A DNA stretch of 64,000 bases from Pseudomonas mucoides (GCF_015461845.1 NZ_JACOPW010000005.1:124001-188000), one strand, 5' to 3'. Counted from the first letter of the stretch, positions 1 through 8,237 are shown. A program made the numbers and translations. The notes: generated by a model not told the origin, from the letters alone.

Positions 1-20
1 GGTGTGGTGAGCGTCAGGCC

Positions 21-104
21 GCCATCGCGAGCAAGCTCGCTCCCACACTGGATCTGCGTAGTGACATAAATCCCTGTGGGAGCGAGCTTGCGCGCGATGA
101 GGCC
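21..104. repeat. REP inverted pair (REPIN-like)
   Basis: Two copies of the fluorescens-group REP core face each other: GCGAGCAAGCTCGCTCCCAC at the left and its near reverse complement at the right, about 30 bases apart. It lies downstream of pcpS, which ends at 125 on the minus strand, and could form a long hairpin in the transcript. Confidence 0.9.
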
Positions 105-124
105 AGTACAAGCGCTAAAAATCT

Positions 125-850
125 TCAAGCCTTGATACTGACCAGACTCAACAACTGCCCATCCATCAACCCAAACTGCGCCTCCAGCTCCGTGCCATTG
201 CGCCACTCGCCAGACAAATCCGTCAGCAACCGCAACCGCACTTCACCGGCCTCGGTCCATTCCAGCACCTCGGCATGTTCAAAATAAAAGCGCTGCTGAA
301 CAATCGGGTACAGCGCCTTGAACAGACTTTCCTTCACCGAAAACGTCAGCGTCACCAGCAGCGCCAGATCATCGCGACGACCGGCCGTCATGCGTTGCAA
401 CTCCGGCGGCGTGAGGATTTCCCCGGCCAGGCGCTCGGCCCGTTCCGGGTTGAGCAGGTTTTCCAGGTCCATCCCCAACCCGCGCCAATCGGTTTTCCTC
501 GCGACAATGGCCGCTGCCCGGCCGGTGCTGTGGGTGATTGAACCGGCGATGTGCGCGGGCCACACTGGCGCCCGGTCTTCGCCGATGGCCGGGATAAAAC
601 TCAGGCCATCCAATTGTTGCAGCGCGGCCCTGGCGCACACCCGTCCGGCGAGAAACTCGGCCTGGCGCTTGGCGACCGAGCGCTGAATGCTTGCCGGCGG
701 CTCGATGGCGCTACGCCGGAAATCATCGCTGGCCAGTTGCGAACTGTCGAAGTGGGTACTCAGCAACGCCGTATCGGGCAGCACCAACGGCAGCGGCCAA
801 TGGGCGTCGAGTGGGGTGCAGCAGACGGGAAGGGCGGGGGCGGGATTCAT
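125..850 (-). CDS. pcpS: 4'-phosphopantetheinyl transferase PcpS
   Basis: Transfers the phosphopantetheine arm of CoA to carrier domains of acyl carrier protein and siderophore or peptide synthetases in the cytoplasm. The EntD/Sfp-type motifs are visible: GMDLEN for magnesium binding and FSVKESLFKA near the middle. The text closely resembles P. aeruginosa PcpS (CTPLD..WPLPL start, KRQAEFLAGR, GEDRAPVWP, KRFYFEHAE). The frame stays open to 940, but the family similarity begins near the ATG at 850; an ATG at 859 is an alternative. There is no strong Shine-Dalgarno sequence. At 241 residues it has the usual length. It stands alone between REP pairs. Confidence 0.93.
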   Translation of the reverse strand: MNPAPALPVCCTPLDAHWPLPLVLPDTALLSTHFDSSQLASDDFRRSAIEPPASIQRSVAKRQAEFLAGRVCARAALQQLDGLSFIPAIGEDRAPVWPAHIAGSITHSTGRAAAIVARKTDWRGLGMDLENLLNPERAERLAGEILTPPELQRMTAGRRDDLALLVTLTFSVKESLFKALYPIVQQRFYFEHAEVLEWTEAGEVRLRLLTDLSGEWRNGTELEAQFGLMDGQLLSLVSIKA

Positions 851-909
851 GGCGGGCATTTTGCCGGGTTGCTCGCGGGCTGGGTAGTGCAAAGGTCTGG
901 ATGGGCGGC

Positions 910-1003
910 GCGGCCATCGCGAGCGAGCTCGCTCCCGCACCGGATCTGCGTAGCGACATAGATCCCTGTGGGAGTGAGCTCGCTCGCGATAGCCGCGCCG
1001 CGG
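910..1003. repeat. REP inverted pair
   Basis: Two opposed REP cores (GCGAGCGAGCTCGCTCCC and GTGAGCTCGCTCGCGA) fill the gap between the 5' end of pcpS and the 3' end of the dienelactone hydrolase-like gene. Confidence 0.88.
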
Positions 1004-1012
1004 TCCACCTGA

Positions 1013-1804
1013 CTAACCAAATATCTTTTTGAAAAACGCCCGCATATCCGCCCACGAACGCTCATCCGCCGCTTTGTTGTACCCGATATCCGGTCCACCA
1101 TGATCGCCATGGCTCAACCGGTCCGCGTCCGGATTGCTGAACCCGTGCTTGGCGCCCTCCAGGCTGACGAATGTATAGTCGGCGCCTGCCTTGTCCATTT
1201 CAGCCTTGAACGTCGCCACGGCATCCGGCGTGACCATACTGTCCAGCGCTCCATGTTCCACCAGGATTTTCGCCTTCACACGGCCAGGGGTTGCTGGCGT
1301 ATTGGTTGCCAGCGCGCCGTGGAAACTCACCACTCCCAGCAGCGGGGCACCCTGGCGCGCCGCGTTCAGCACCACACCACCGCCGAAGCAGTAACCCATC
1401 GCCGCGACTTTATTCGGGTCGGTTTGCGGTTGTTGCTTCAACAGGTCAAGCCCGGCCTGAAAACGCACGGCGGCCGCCGAGCTGTCTTTCAGCACTGCCT
1501 GCATGAACGCCATCGCATCCTTCGGATGCTCGGTGTTCTTGCCGCCGCCATACATGTCGATGGCCAGCGCGCTGTAGCCCAGGCCGGCGAGGTCACGGGC
1601 GCGGCGCTTGGCGTAATCATTCAGGCCCCAGAACTCATGCACCACCACCACGCCGGGGCGCGGCCCCTTGATGGCGTCGTCGTAGGCGTAATAGCCGATC
1701 ATTTTTGTGCCGTCGGCACTTTGATAGGGGATTTCCTGAGTCTTGATGGCGGCTTGAGTCAGCCCGCTCAACACCAGCAAACAGAGGGCGAGGAATACGC
1801 GCAT
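1013..1804 (-). CDS. dienelactone hydrolase family protein, exported
   Basis: Alpha/beta hydrolase of the dienelactone hydrolase (DLH) family, 263 residues. The DLH triad is visible: Cys139 in GYCFGGG, Asp188 in HGALDSMV and His220 in AKHGF. The first 18 residues (MRVFLALCLLVLSGLTQA) look like a signal peptide, so it probably acts in the periplasm. This makes a role in chloroaromatic breakdown unlikely; the natural substrate is unknown. It is divergent from the PhoP-regulated small gene at 1949, and its start lies 48 bases from the PhoP repeats. The upstream sequence has a GGAG-like ribosome site (gcaggagatcc before ATG). Confidence 0.85.
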   Translation of the reverse strand: MRVFLALCLLVLSGLTQAAIKTQEIPYQSADGTKMIGYYAYDDAIKGPRPGVVVVHEFWGLNDYAKRRARDLAGLGYSALAIDMYGGGKNTEHPKDAMAFMQAVLKDSSAAAVRFQAGLDLLKQQPQTDPNKVAAMGYCFGGGVVLNAARQGAPLLGVVSFHGALATNTPATPGRVKAKILVEHGALDSMVTPDAVATFKAEMDKAGADYTFVSLEGAKHGFSNPDADRLSHGDHGGPDIGYNKAADERSWADMRAFFKKIFG

Positions 1805-1851
1805 GGTCGGATCTCCTGCAAGTGAGTCATCAAAACAGCCGGGTCAATCTG

Positions 1852-1890
1852 GTTCAGCTCAGGTTCAGTCTGCGTTCAGGGGCAGTTCAG
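1852..1890 (+). promoter_or_regulatory. PhoP box, four tandem GTTCAG repeats
   Basis: GTTCAG occurs exactly at 1852, 1863, 1874 and 1885, giving four copies with 5-base spacers and an 11-bp period, so all lie on one helix face. This is the direct-repeat layout of PhoP boxes. A candidate -10 (TAAGGT, 1902-1907) starts 11 bases after the last repeat, the usual geometry for PhoP-activated promoters that lack a good -35. The gene served is the one at 1949, probably with phoPQ. Confidence 0.85.
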
Positions 1891-1948
1891 GGGCGCGCCA
1901 GTAAGGTAGCTCCGTACCCAAAGCACCTGCGCATGAGGACATTCCCTA

Positions 1949-2254
1949 ATGACTGGCTTTAAAAACCTGATTCTGGCTTTCACCGTTCTGAGCGCCAGCA
2001 CCGCCGCGCTTGCCTCCGATGACATCATAGCCAGCCTTGCTCTTGGGAAGACCAACGAGAAGGTCAAAAGATCCCTCACACTGAACAGCTTCAGCACGGT
2101 CAGTACCGTGGGCCATGACAGTCCCTGGAATGCGCATTTGGGCCACCCCACAACCCCGGCCGACTACCGCGCCGGTTACGCCAACGTGTCGGTCTCGCAC
2201 AATGGCATTAAACTCAATCAGCAAGACCTGATGGGCCGCTATGATCTGTCCTGA
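1949..2254 (+). CDS. small secreted protein, first gene of the phoPQ operon
   Basis: A 101-residue protein with a signal peptide of about 22 residues ending ALA-S, so probably periplasmic. The mature part is polar (SDDIIASLALGKTNEKVKRS...YANVSVSHNG) and carries no motif I recognise. The start has GAGGA nine bases upstream. It lies directly downstream of the four-repeat PhoP box and 54 bases before phoP, the place held by oprH in P. aeruginosa. It is far too short to be the OprH porin. Function unknown; a PhoP-controlled envelope or feedback protein is an inference from context. Confidence 0.8.
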   Translation: MTGFKNLILAFTVLSASTAALASDDIIASLALGKTNEKVKRSLTLNSFSTVSTVGHDSPWNAHLGHPTTPADYRAGYANVSVSHNGIKLNQQDLMGRYDLS

Positions 2255-2308
2255 CCGTTGGATGCGCCGTTGTGCCATTGGAGATGTTGTTTTGCCCGGG
2301 AGAGCGTT

Positions 2309-2986
2309 ATGAAACTGCTGGTCGTCGAAGATGAAGCGCTGTTGCGCCATCACCTGCAAACCCGCCTGACGGAGAGCGGCCACGTGGTCGAATCCGTGGC
2401 CAATGCCGAAGAGGCGCTGTACCAGACCGGACAGTTCAATTTTGACCTGGCGGTGATCGACCTCGGCCTGCCGGGCATGGGCGGGCTCGACTTGATCCGT
2501 CAATTGCGCACGCAGGGCAAGACCTTTCCGATCCTGATCCTCACCGCGCGCGGCAACTGGCAGGACAAGGTCGAGGGCCTCGCCGCCGGCGCCGACGATT
2601 ATGTGGTCAAGCCGTTCCAGTTCGAAGAACTCGACGCGCGGCTGAATGCCTTGCTGCGTCGCTCCAGCGGTTTCACCCAGTCGACCATCGTCGCCGGGCC
2701 GTTGTTGCTGGACCTCAATCGCAAGCAAGCGTCCCTCGATGAACAACCGCTGGCGCTGACGGCGTATGAGTACCGGATCCTCGAATACCTCATGCGTCAT
2801 CACCAGCAAGTGGTGGCCAAGGACCGCTTGATGGAGCAGCTCTACCCCGATGACGACGAGCGCGATCCGAACGTCATTGAAGTCCTGGTCGGCCGTCTGC
2901 GCCGCAAACTCGAAGGCCCGGCCGGGTTCAAACCGATCGATACCGTGCGCGGCCTCGGTTACCTGTTCAATGAGCGCTGCACTTGA
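2309..2986 (+). CDS. phoP: response regulator PhoP
   Basis: OmpR-family regulator of 225 residues. The receiver domain carries the phospho-acceptor Asp51 (DLAVIDLGLPG) and Lys in VVKPF; the C-terminal winged helix ends RGLGYLF. The text is very close to P. aeruginosa PhoP (MKLLVVEDEALLRHHL start). The frame opens at 2258, but similarity and a purine-rich site support the ATG at 2309. It responds to low magnesium and controls lipid A modification and magnesium uptake genes in relatives. It overlaps phoQ by four bases and is probably autoregulated through the PhoP box at 1852-1890. Confidence 0.95.
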   Translation: MKLLVVEDEALLRHHLQTRLTESGHVVESVANAEEALYQTGQFNFDLAVIDLGLPGMGGLDLIRQLRTQGKTFPILILTARGNWQDKVEGLAAGADDYVVKPFQFEELDARLNALLRRSSGFTQSTIVAGPLLLDLNRKQASLDEQPLALTAYEYRILEYLMRHHQQVVAKDRLMEQLYPDDDERDPNVIEVLVGRLRRKLEGPAGFKPIDTVRGLGYLFNERCT

Positions 2987-4329
2987 TTCGTTCCCTTCGC
3001 GTTCGCTTGATGCTCGCCGCCACGCTGTTGGCGGTGTTGTTCATGTTGGCGTTGCTGCCGGCGATGCAGGGCGCGTTCAGCCTGGCGTTGCAGGACTCGA
3101 TCGAGCAACGCCTGGCCTCGGACGTCACCACGCTGATCTCCGCCGCTCGGGTGGAAAACAACTCCCTGCAAATGCCGGCGCAATTGCCCGATGAGCGCTT
3201 CAACCTGACCGACAGCCGTTTGCTCGGCTACATCTTCGACCGCGAAGGTCACCTGGTCTGGCGGTCGAAGGCCACCGGGCAAGAGCTGATCAACTACAAG
3301 CCGCGTTACGACGGACGCGGCAACGAGTTCGCGCGGATTCGTGAGGCCAATGGGCAGGAATTCTTCGTTTATGACGTCGAGGTCAAGTTGCTCGGCGGCA
3401 AAAGCGCGGCGTTCAGCATCGTCACGCTGCAACCGGTGCGCGAGTACGAAAACACCCTCGAAGGCCTGCGCGAAAACCTATACCTCGGTTTCGGCGCAGC
3501 CTTGCTGGTGTTGCTGTCGTTGCTGTGGATCGGCCTGACCTGGGGGTTGCAGGCGTTGCGCCGGCTTAGCCAGGAACTCGACGAAATCGAAAGCGGCACC
3601 CTCGAAAGCCTCAGCGAACAACACCCGCGCGAACTGCTGCGCCTGACCGGCTCCCTCAACCGCTTGCTGCACAGCGAGCGTGAGCAGCGCAGTCGTTACC
3701 GCGACTCCCTCGACGACCTCGCCCACAGCCTTAAAACCCCGCTGACCGTGTTGCAAGGCGTCAGCGAAGACATGGCCCAGCGCCCGGAAAACCGCGAGCA
3801 GGCCTGGGTGTTGCAAACCCAGATCGAGCGCATGAGCCAACAAATCAGCTATCAACTGCAACGCGCGAGCCTGCGCAAAAGCGGTCTGGTGCGCCACCAG
3901 GTGCGCCTGCAACCGGTGTTGCAAAGCCTGTGCGACACGCTGGACAAGGTCTACCGCGACAAACGCGTGCGTGTGGCGTTTGATCTGCCGCAACCGTGTT
4001 ACATACCGATTGAGCAGGGCGCCTTGCTGGAAATGATGGGCAACCTGCTGGAAAACGCTTATCGGCTGTGCCTGGGTGAAGTGCGCATCAGCGTGCGTGA
4101 AACCCTGAGCGGGGTGGAGTTGTGTGTCGAGGATGATGGGCCGGGTGTGCCGGCAGATCAGCGCGCGCGGATTCTTCAACGGGGCGAGCGGCTGGATCGC
4201 CAGCATCCGGGGCAGGGGATTGGACTTGCGGTGGTGAAGGACATTATCGAGAGCTACAGCGCGAAGCTGACGCTGGGGGATTCGCCGATGGGCGGGGCGG
4301 CGTTCCGGATTCATTTTCCGGTGGTTTGA
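2983..4329 (+). CDS. phoQ: sensor histidine kinase PhoQ
   Basis: Inner-membrane kinase and phosphatase partner of PhoP, 448 residues. Membrane segments are near residues 8-30 and 168-190, enclosing a PhoQ-type sensor domain. A HAMP segment follows, then the H-box HSLKTPL with His248, and an ATPase domain with NLLENAYRL, DDGPGVP and GQGIGLAVV. The start codon is TTG within TTGA, overlapping the phoP stop, as expected for translational coupling. Length and text match P. aeruginosa PhoQ. Confidence 0.94.
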   Translation: MIRSLRVRLMLAATLLAVLFMLALLPAMQGAFSLALQDSIEQRLASDVTTLISAARVENNSLQMPAQLPDERFNLTDSRLLGYIFDREGHLVWRSKATGQELINYKPRYDGRGNEFARIREANGQEFFVYDVEVKLLGGKSAAFSIVTLQPVREYENTLEGLRENLYLGFGAALLVLLSLLWIGLTWGLQALRRLSQELDEIESGTLESLSEQHPRELLRLTGSLNRLLHSEREQRSRYRDSLDDLAHSLKTPLTVLQGVSEDMAQRPENREQAWVLQTQIERMSQQISYQLQRASLRKSGLVRHQVRLQPVLQSLCDTLDKVYRDKRVRVAFDLPQPCYIPIEQGALLEMMGNLLENAYRLCLGEVRISVRETLSGVELCVEDDGPGVPADQRARILQRGERLDRQHPGQGIGLAVVKDIIESYSAKLTLGDSPMGGAAFRIHFPVV

Positions 4330-4379
4330 CCGCAAGTGGGTGGTGTTCTTTTGGGCATCTTAGTCGGATAGCTCCCCGG

Positions 4380-4474
4380 AGCCGACTCGCTCCCGCAAGG
4401 GACTTTCGGTGAACCCACTTTTTGTGGGCACTTGAGACCAAGTGTGGGCGTGAGCCCGCTCGCGATGGGGCCAG
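4380..4474. repeat. degenerate REP pair
   Basis: Two diverged REP halves (ACTCGCTCCCGCAAG at the left, GGCGTGAGCCCGCTCGCGAT at the right) lie between phoQ and the accessory gene at 4649. The remainder of 4330-4560 holds no gene that I can see. Confidence 0.65.
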
Positions 4475-4560
4475 CCTTGGCGATGAAACAACTGATGTTT
4501 TGAACACATCGCCAGACACTCACCAGCGACCGTTTGATTTTTAGATCGCAGCCACCCGTC

Positions 4561-4584
4561 GCTACTGTCAGATTTGACAGTAGC
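4561..4584. promoter_or_regulatory. perfect palindrome overlapping a -35 box (operator candidate)
   Basis: GCTACTGTCA and TGACAGTAGC form perfect 10-bp arms around GATT. The right arm overlaps TTGACA (4574-4579), a consensus -35, with TAAGTT at 4595-4600 as a possible though closely spaced -10. The centre also fits CTGT-N8-ACAG, the spacing of a gammaproteobacterial LexA box, although the middle is not TATA-rich. It lies 65 bases before the ATG at 4649, so a bound repressor would block that promoter. Confidence 0.6.
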
Positions 4585-4648
4585 CGTCCCATGATAAGTT
4601 CGTGCCATATAACACCAGCCCTGCTGAAAATCGGACCTGGAGTTTGCA

Positions 4649-6694
4649 ATGAGCAACGAACGCACGATTCAAGTATTTGACTTGTCGCTACCTTTCGCCC
4701 CCAAGATGATCGAGCTGTATCCGCCTGATGAAAATGCACACGGCGGTGCCTCCATTGCTCATGTCAGAGCCGGTTTTATGGTCTTTTCACTGGCTTACAT
4801 CGGGCAGGCGGAAAAAGACGTGCTGACACTTGTTCTGAATGGAGATGATGTGGACCAGACGATCGTCGCCGAGGGAGAGGAGGAAAAGGATATTTCGCTG
4901 ACCGTTCCTCCTGATTATTTTCAGAAAGGCAACAATGAACTGAACATTCGAGTCCGGCGTACTTCAGGCAATACGGAGTTGACCCAGCCACTCAAACTGC
5001 TCTACCGCAGCTCCCCTCCGGGTGACACCCCGCCTGTATTGGCCATTAACGTCAGTCATCAGAGTATCGGTGCCGACGAGGCAGATAGCGTAACGGTTAC
5101 CGTAACCTACAAAAATATCCAGTGGTATGACCGTATTTTTGTCGATTGCAACGGTGTTCTTGTGCGCTACCAACTGCTGCCAGACAGCGAGCCACCTGAC
5201 TCTGCTCCACCGCAAAACATCGTCATCCCGATCCCCCGGCAGACACTGATAGAGGGGGGAGACGATTCAGATTTTGAGTTCAAGTTCAGGGTTGTCGACT
5301 TCCTGAACAACCCTAACGGGCCACCTACCTGGTCGGATATTGTGACTGCCGATGTTCATCTCAATCGGCTAACACTGGCGATGGCAATCCTGCGAGAAAT
5401 CCCGACCGAGAACAATGACGATCCCAACACTGTGGACCTCGCCAAGTTGAACGGTAATCCGTTATCGGCGTTGATCCACCTTATTGAAACGATCTGGAAA
5501 GTGGGCGATTCGATCAAACTGGTTTTTACCGCCGAGTTGAATGGCAACGTCGTTGCGACTCACGAAGAAACTTCGCCAGTCACACACATACCGAGTCAGT
5601 TTGTGGGGAGTATTCCAAACAGCAAGATCATCGCCAATAGCACCGTGAAGGTGGTGTATCAGTTGGTCCGGGGCGGTGCGGTCGTCGCTACCTCGACGCC
5701 TGCCACGGCGCAGGTGATTGGTGAGCCGGTAGTGGATGAAAGGCCAACCATCACCTCGATAAGAGACTCCGGGGGGAGGGAAATTCTTCCGGGTGAAACG
5801 ATCACTGATATGAACGTGACCCTGGAAGGCAATGCAAGCAAAGGCCGGTCGGTCCAGATCCTCAATATGAACGCCGCTATAGGGGCGCCCGTTCCAACCA
5901 GTCAAACTGACGGCAGCTGGACCGCTCCTGCCACCCTGGCGGTAGGTCCTCAAAGCTTCACGGCCAAAGCGTTATACGGAAGTGAGCCGGAATCTACTCC
6001 GTCGCGGGATTTTATTGTTGCTCGCCCCTTGGATATCGACCCCTCGGTAATGCTGCTGAACGGTTTGGCGCTCTATGTGAGTGGGTGGAGTGAAACGGGT
6101 GACCCCATCAACAATAACAACGCAACGCGCCGGCCGACGACGGGGCAACTGCCGATAACTTATAAGTCGGGCAATCCGAATATTGCGTTTGTCTCCCAGG
6201 AAGGAAGCGTTACAGGGCGAATGAATGGGAGTACCTATATTGAAGTTGAAGACGCTAACGGCAGCACCGGCAGGTACCCGGTAACAGTCTCTAATGTCTA
6301 TCAAGTGGTATTCAGCGCCACAATGCTGACGCCCCGGCAGGCAGAGGCTTGGGCTCGAGAGCAAGGTCAGACAGGGGATGCAATTTGGCTAAACACGTTT
6401 ATTTCCCCTATGAGTATCCGGTACGACAAATATAAGGTGGATAACCTTCCTGACTATCCACCGATGATTCAAGCGGGAAGTGACGGGTATGTTAGAAGAG
6501 GATGGATGTCGACAATTCGGGTCGATAATTTGAACCGGAGCTGGATTACTTGTATTACAGAATGGTTCCGCCCGGACGGGTCAACACAGCGATCTATTCC
6601 CATCATAAGTACACTGCCCGTCAACGCACCTGCAAACGGGGTGCCGTATGTTACCAGCGCCAAAGCATTTGCGATTATTCCGTTGAACTATTGA
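4649..6694 (+). CDS. large Ig-like domain protein of unknown function
   Basis: A 681-residue protein rich in beta-strand patterns and Thr, Val and Asn. A segment near residues 485-545 (PITYKSGNPNIAFVSQEGSVTG..TYIEVEDANG..YPVTVS) resembles a bacterial Ig-like group 2 domain. Another near 365-455 (PTITSIRDSGG..PGETITD..TLEGNAS) resembles a modular Ig-like repeat. I see no signal peptide, membrane span or LPXTG. Base composition is visibly more AT-rich than the neighbours and codon use is less biased, which suggests transfer. TGGAG lies upstream of the ATG. It stands alone, preceded by a palindromic operator-like site. A surface, tail-fibre-like or secreted protein is possible; I do not know the function. 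Confidence 0.75.
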   Translation: MSNERTIQVFDLSLPFAPKMIELYPPDENAHGGASIAHVRAGFMVFSLAYIGQAEKDVLTLVLNGDDVDQTIVAEGEEEKDISLTVPPDYFQKGNNELNIRVRRTSGNTELTQPLKLLYRSSPPGDTPPVLAINVSHQSIGADEADSVTVTVTYKNIQWYDRIFVDCNGVLVRYQLLPDSEPPDSAPPQNIVIPIPRQTLIEGGDDSDFEFKFRVVDFLNNPNGPPTWSDIVTADVHLNRLTLAMAILREIPTENNDDPNTVDLAKLNGNPLSALIHLIETIWKVGDSIKLVFTAELNGNVVATHEETSPVTHIPSQFVGSIPNSKIIANSTVKVVYQLVRGGAVVATSTPATAQVIGEPVVDERPTITSIRDSGGREILPGETITDMNVTLEGNASKGRSVQILNMNAAIGAPVPTSQTDGSWTAPATLAVGPQSFTAKALYGSEPESTPSRDFIVARPLDIDPSVMLLNGLALYVSGWSETGDPINNNNATRRPTTGQLPITYKSGNPNIAFVSQEGSVTGRMNGSTYIEVEDANGSTGRYPVTVSNVYQVVFSATMLTPRQAEAWAREQGQTGDAIWLNTFISPMSIRYDKYKVDNLPDYPPMIQAGSDGYVRRGWMSTIRVDNLNRSWITCITEWFRPDGSTQRSIPIISTLPVNAPANGVPYVTSAKAFAIIPLNY

Positions 6695-6717
6695 TAGAGA
6701 AAGACTCGAGGGAAAAA

Positions 6718-6741
6718 GGGACGAATTTATGTGTTCGTCCC
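6718..6741. terminator. hairpin after the Ig-like gene
   Basis: GGGACGAA and TTCGTCCC form an 8-bp stem around an 8-base loop, 24 bases after the stop codon. There is an A-run on the left but no clear T-run on the right, so termination on the plus strand is uncertain. Confidence 0.4.
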
Positions 6742-6919
6742 TGCCTTCCTGCGGGTATCTGATCAAGCCATAAACAGAGGTGTTTAAAAGGCATCTCCAG
6801 ATACTCACTCAGGCTACACATCCTTGCGGCGCTGCCTACGACTACGCCAGAATCCGCCGGCTCGTGCGCCTGGGGCGTGGGTTCTATCGTTTGGGGTTCA
6901 ACCAACCACGCAGCTTCAC

Positions 6920-7030
6920 TGCGTTCAAGAGGTGGTGGGGACACCGCGCAACACGGTACTGGGGATTGCAGGTTGTGAGGCTGGGGAGCCGGCGGTGAAC
7001 CGGATGCTGGACAGGCTTGATCCGCCGTAG
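6920..7030 (+). pseudogene. possible remnant of a DUF6124-type small protein
   Basis: The plus frame ending at 7030 reads TPRNTVLGIAGCEAGE followed by PAVNRMLDRLDPP and a stop. This resembles the C-terminal pattern of small Pseudomonas DUF6124 proteins as I recall it (RNT-LGI...ELAVNRMLD). The N-terminal part is not recognisable and no good start or ribosome site is present. If correct, this is a decayed copy in the accessory gap 6695-7179, which otherwise holds only a hairpin and a REP pair. Confidence 0.35.
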
Positions 7031-7060
7031 GCGTTCAGTCTGGTAGACCGCGTTATCGTT

Positions 7061-7157
7061 CATCGCGAGCAGGCTCACTCCTACATTTGATCTCGGTTGC
7101 ACACAAATAGTGTGTTCACTGAAGATCCCTGTAGGAGTGAGCCTGCTCGCGAAGGGG
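7061..7157. repeat. REP inverted pair
   Basis: Opposed cores ATCGCGAGCAGGCTCACTCC and GGAGTGAGCCTGCTCGCGA lie just downstream of the AraC-type regulator gene that ends at 7180. Confidence 0.88.
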
Positions 7158-7179
7158 CCCGTAGATTCAATACAAAAAA

Positions 7180-8178
7180 TCAATTCTCCTGCGCGCGATA
7201 AGCCCCTGGCGTCAACCCGGTCCACTTCTTGAACGCCCGATGAAACGCCGAAGGCTCGGAAAACCCCAACTGTTCAGCAATCTGCTGCAACGACAAATCC
7301 GCGCGCCCCAAATGATAAATCGCAATATCGCGCCTCAGTTGATCCTTCAATTCCTGAAAACTCGTGCCTTCCTCGCGCAAATGCCGACGCAAGGTCTGCG
7401 GGCTGATGTGCATGTGCGCGGCCACCGCTTCCAGGTCCGGCCAGCGAGCGCTGTCGCGGCTCAGCAAACGGCGCAATTGGCTGCTCAGGCTGTCGCCGTC
7501 ATCCGGGCGCGACAGCAGGTCGGCGGGGGAGTGTTCGAGGAAATGCTTGAGGGTGCGTTCGTCCTGCAACAGCGGCATGTTCAGGTAACGACTGTGAAAC
7601 AGCAGGCTGCTCTGCGCGGAGGAAAACACCATCGGGCAGGGGAACAGCAAATCGTATTCGGCGCCGTGTTCGGGCCTTGGGTAACTGAACGTCACTTGTT
7701 CCAAACGCATGCGCTGGCCGATCAGCCAGCTGCCGAGGCGGTGCCACACCATCAACTGGCTTTCGGTGAGGAAATGGTCCGGGTCCTGGAACTTCGAATC
7801 GTCGAGGCTCAGGCGGATCATTTCGCCTTCGTGGGCCAGGGTCAGGCGCGGACCGTCGGGGAATAAGCTATAAAACAATAAGCCGCGATGCAGTGCCTTT
7901 TCCAGATTGCGGCAGTGGATCACGGCGTGGCACATCATGGCGAAGCTCCCGGTTTTACTCGGGACCGGCCCGAATCCGAGGTATTCGTCGTCCAGTGCCA
8001 GCCACAGACCCTGGATCAAACGGGTGAACTGCTCCGGTGCGATACGCGCCCGCGGTTCGTCCAGCAGCTCGGGACTGATGCCCAGTTGCTGCAACAGGTC
8101 TGAATAGTCATAACCCAGCCGGCGCGCGCCACCGAGGACGGCACGGGCGAAATGACTGGCGATGGTGCGTTCGCGCAT
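7180..8178 (-). CDS. AraC family transcriptional regulator
   Basis: A 332-residue regulator. The N-terminal ~200 residues match the arabinose-binding-like domain of the OruR/ArgR-type group (GISPELLDEPRARIAPEQF). The C-terminal double helix-turn-helix includes HMHISPQTLRRHLREEG and LGFSEPSAFHRAFKKWTG. The frame is open to 8253, but the extra residues would cover the dctA upstream palindromes, and similarity begins at MRERTIASHF, so I start at 8178. It is divergent from dctA. Control of dctA is possible, but dctA carries its own sigma-54 site, so the target is unknown. Confidence 0.85.
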   Translation of the reverse strand: MRERTIASHFARAVLGGARRLGYDYSDLLQQLGISPELLDEPRARIAPEQFTRLIQGLWLALDDEYLGFGPVPSKTGSFAMMCHAVIHCRNLEKALHRGLLFYSLFPDGPRLTLAHEGEMIRLSLDDSKFQDPDHFLTESQLMVWHRLGSWLIGQRMRLEQVTFSYPRPEHGAEYDLLFPCPMVFSSAQSSLLFHSRYLNMPLLQDERTLKHFLEHSPADLLSRPDDGDSLSSQLRRLLSRDSARWPDLEAVAAHMHISPQTLRRHLREEGTSFQELKDQLRRDIAIYHLGRADLSLQQIAEQLGFSEPSAFHRAFKKWTGLTPGAYRAQEN

Positions 8179-8237
8179 AGGAGGCAGGTCCGTCCATTGA
8201 ACGACGGATGGTAGCCGCGCTGACCGCCGACGAACAA

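Noticed and set aside
723..1055. Open frames on both strands across the REP pair between pcpS and the dienelactone hydrolase-like gene
   Set aside because: They arise because REP sequence lacks stop codons in several frames; no ribosome site or similarity.
1946..2809. 287-codon minus-strand frame opposite phoP
   Set aside because: It is the antisense of a clearly coding gene in GC-rich DNA; low-complexity His/Gln/Arg text typical of shadow frames.
4561..4584. Reading the palindrome as a rho-independent terminator of phoQ
   Set aside because: No T-run follows, it is 230 bases from phoQ, and it overlaps a promoter -35 box.
6675..6944. 89-codon minus-strand frame at the end of the Ig-like gene
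   Set aside because: No ribosome site or recognisable motif, and it crosses the hairpin after 6694.
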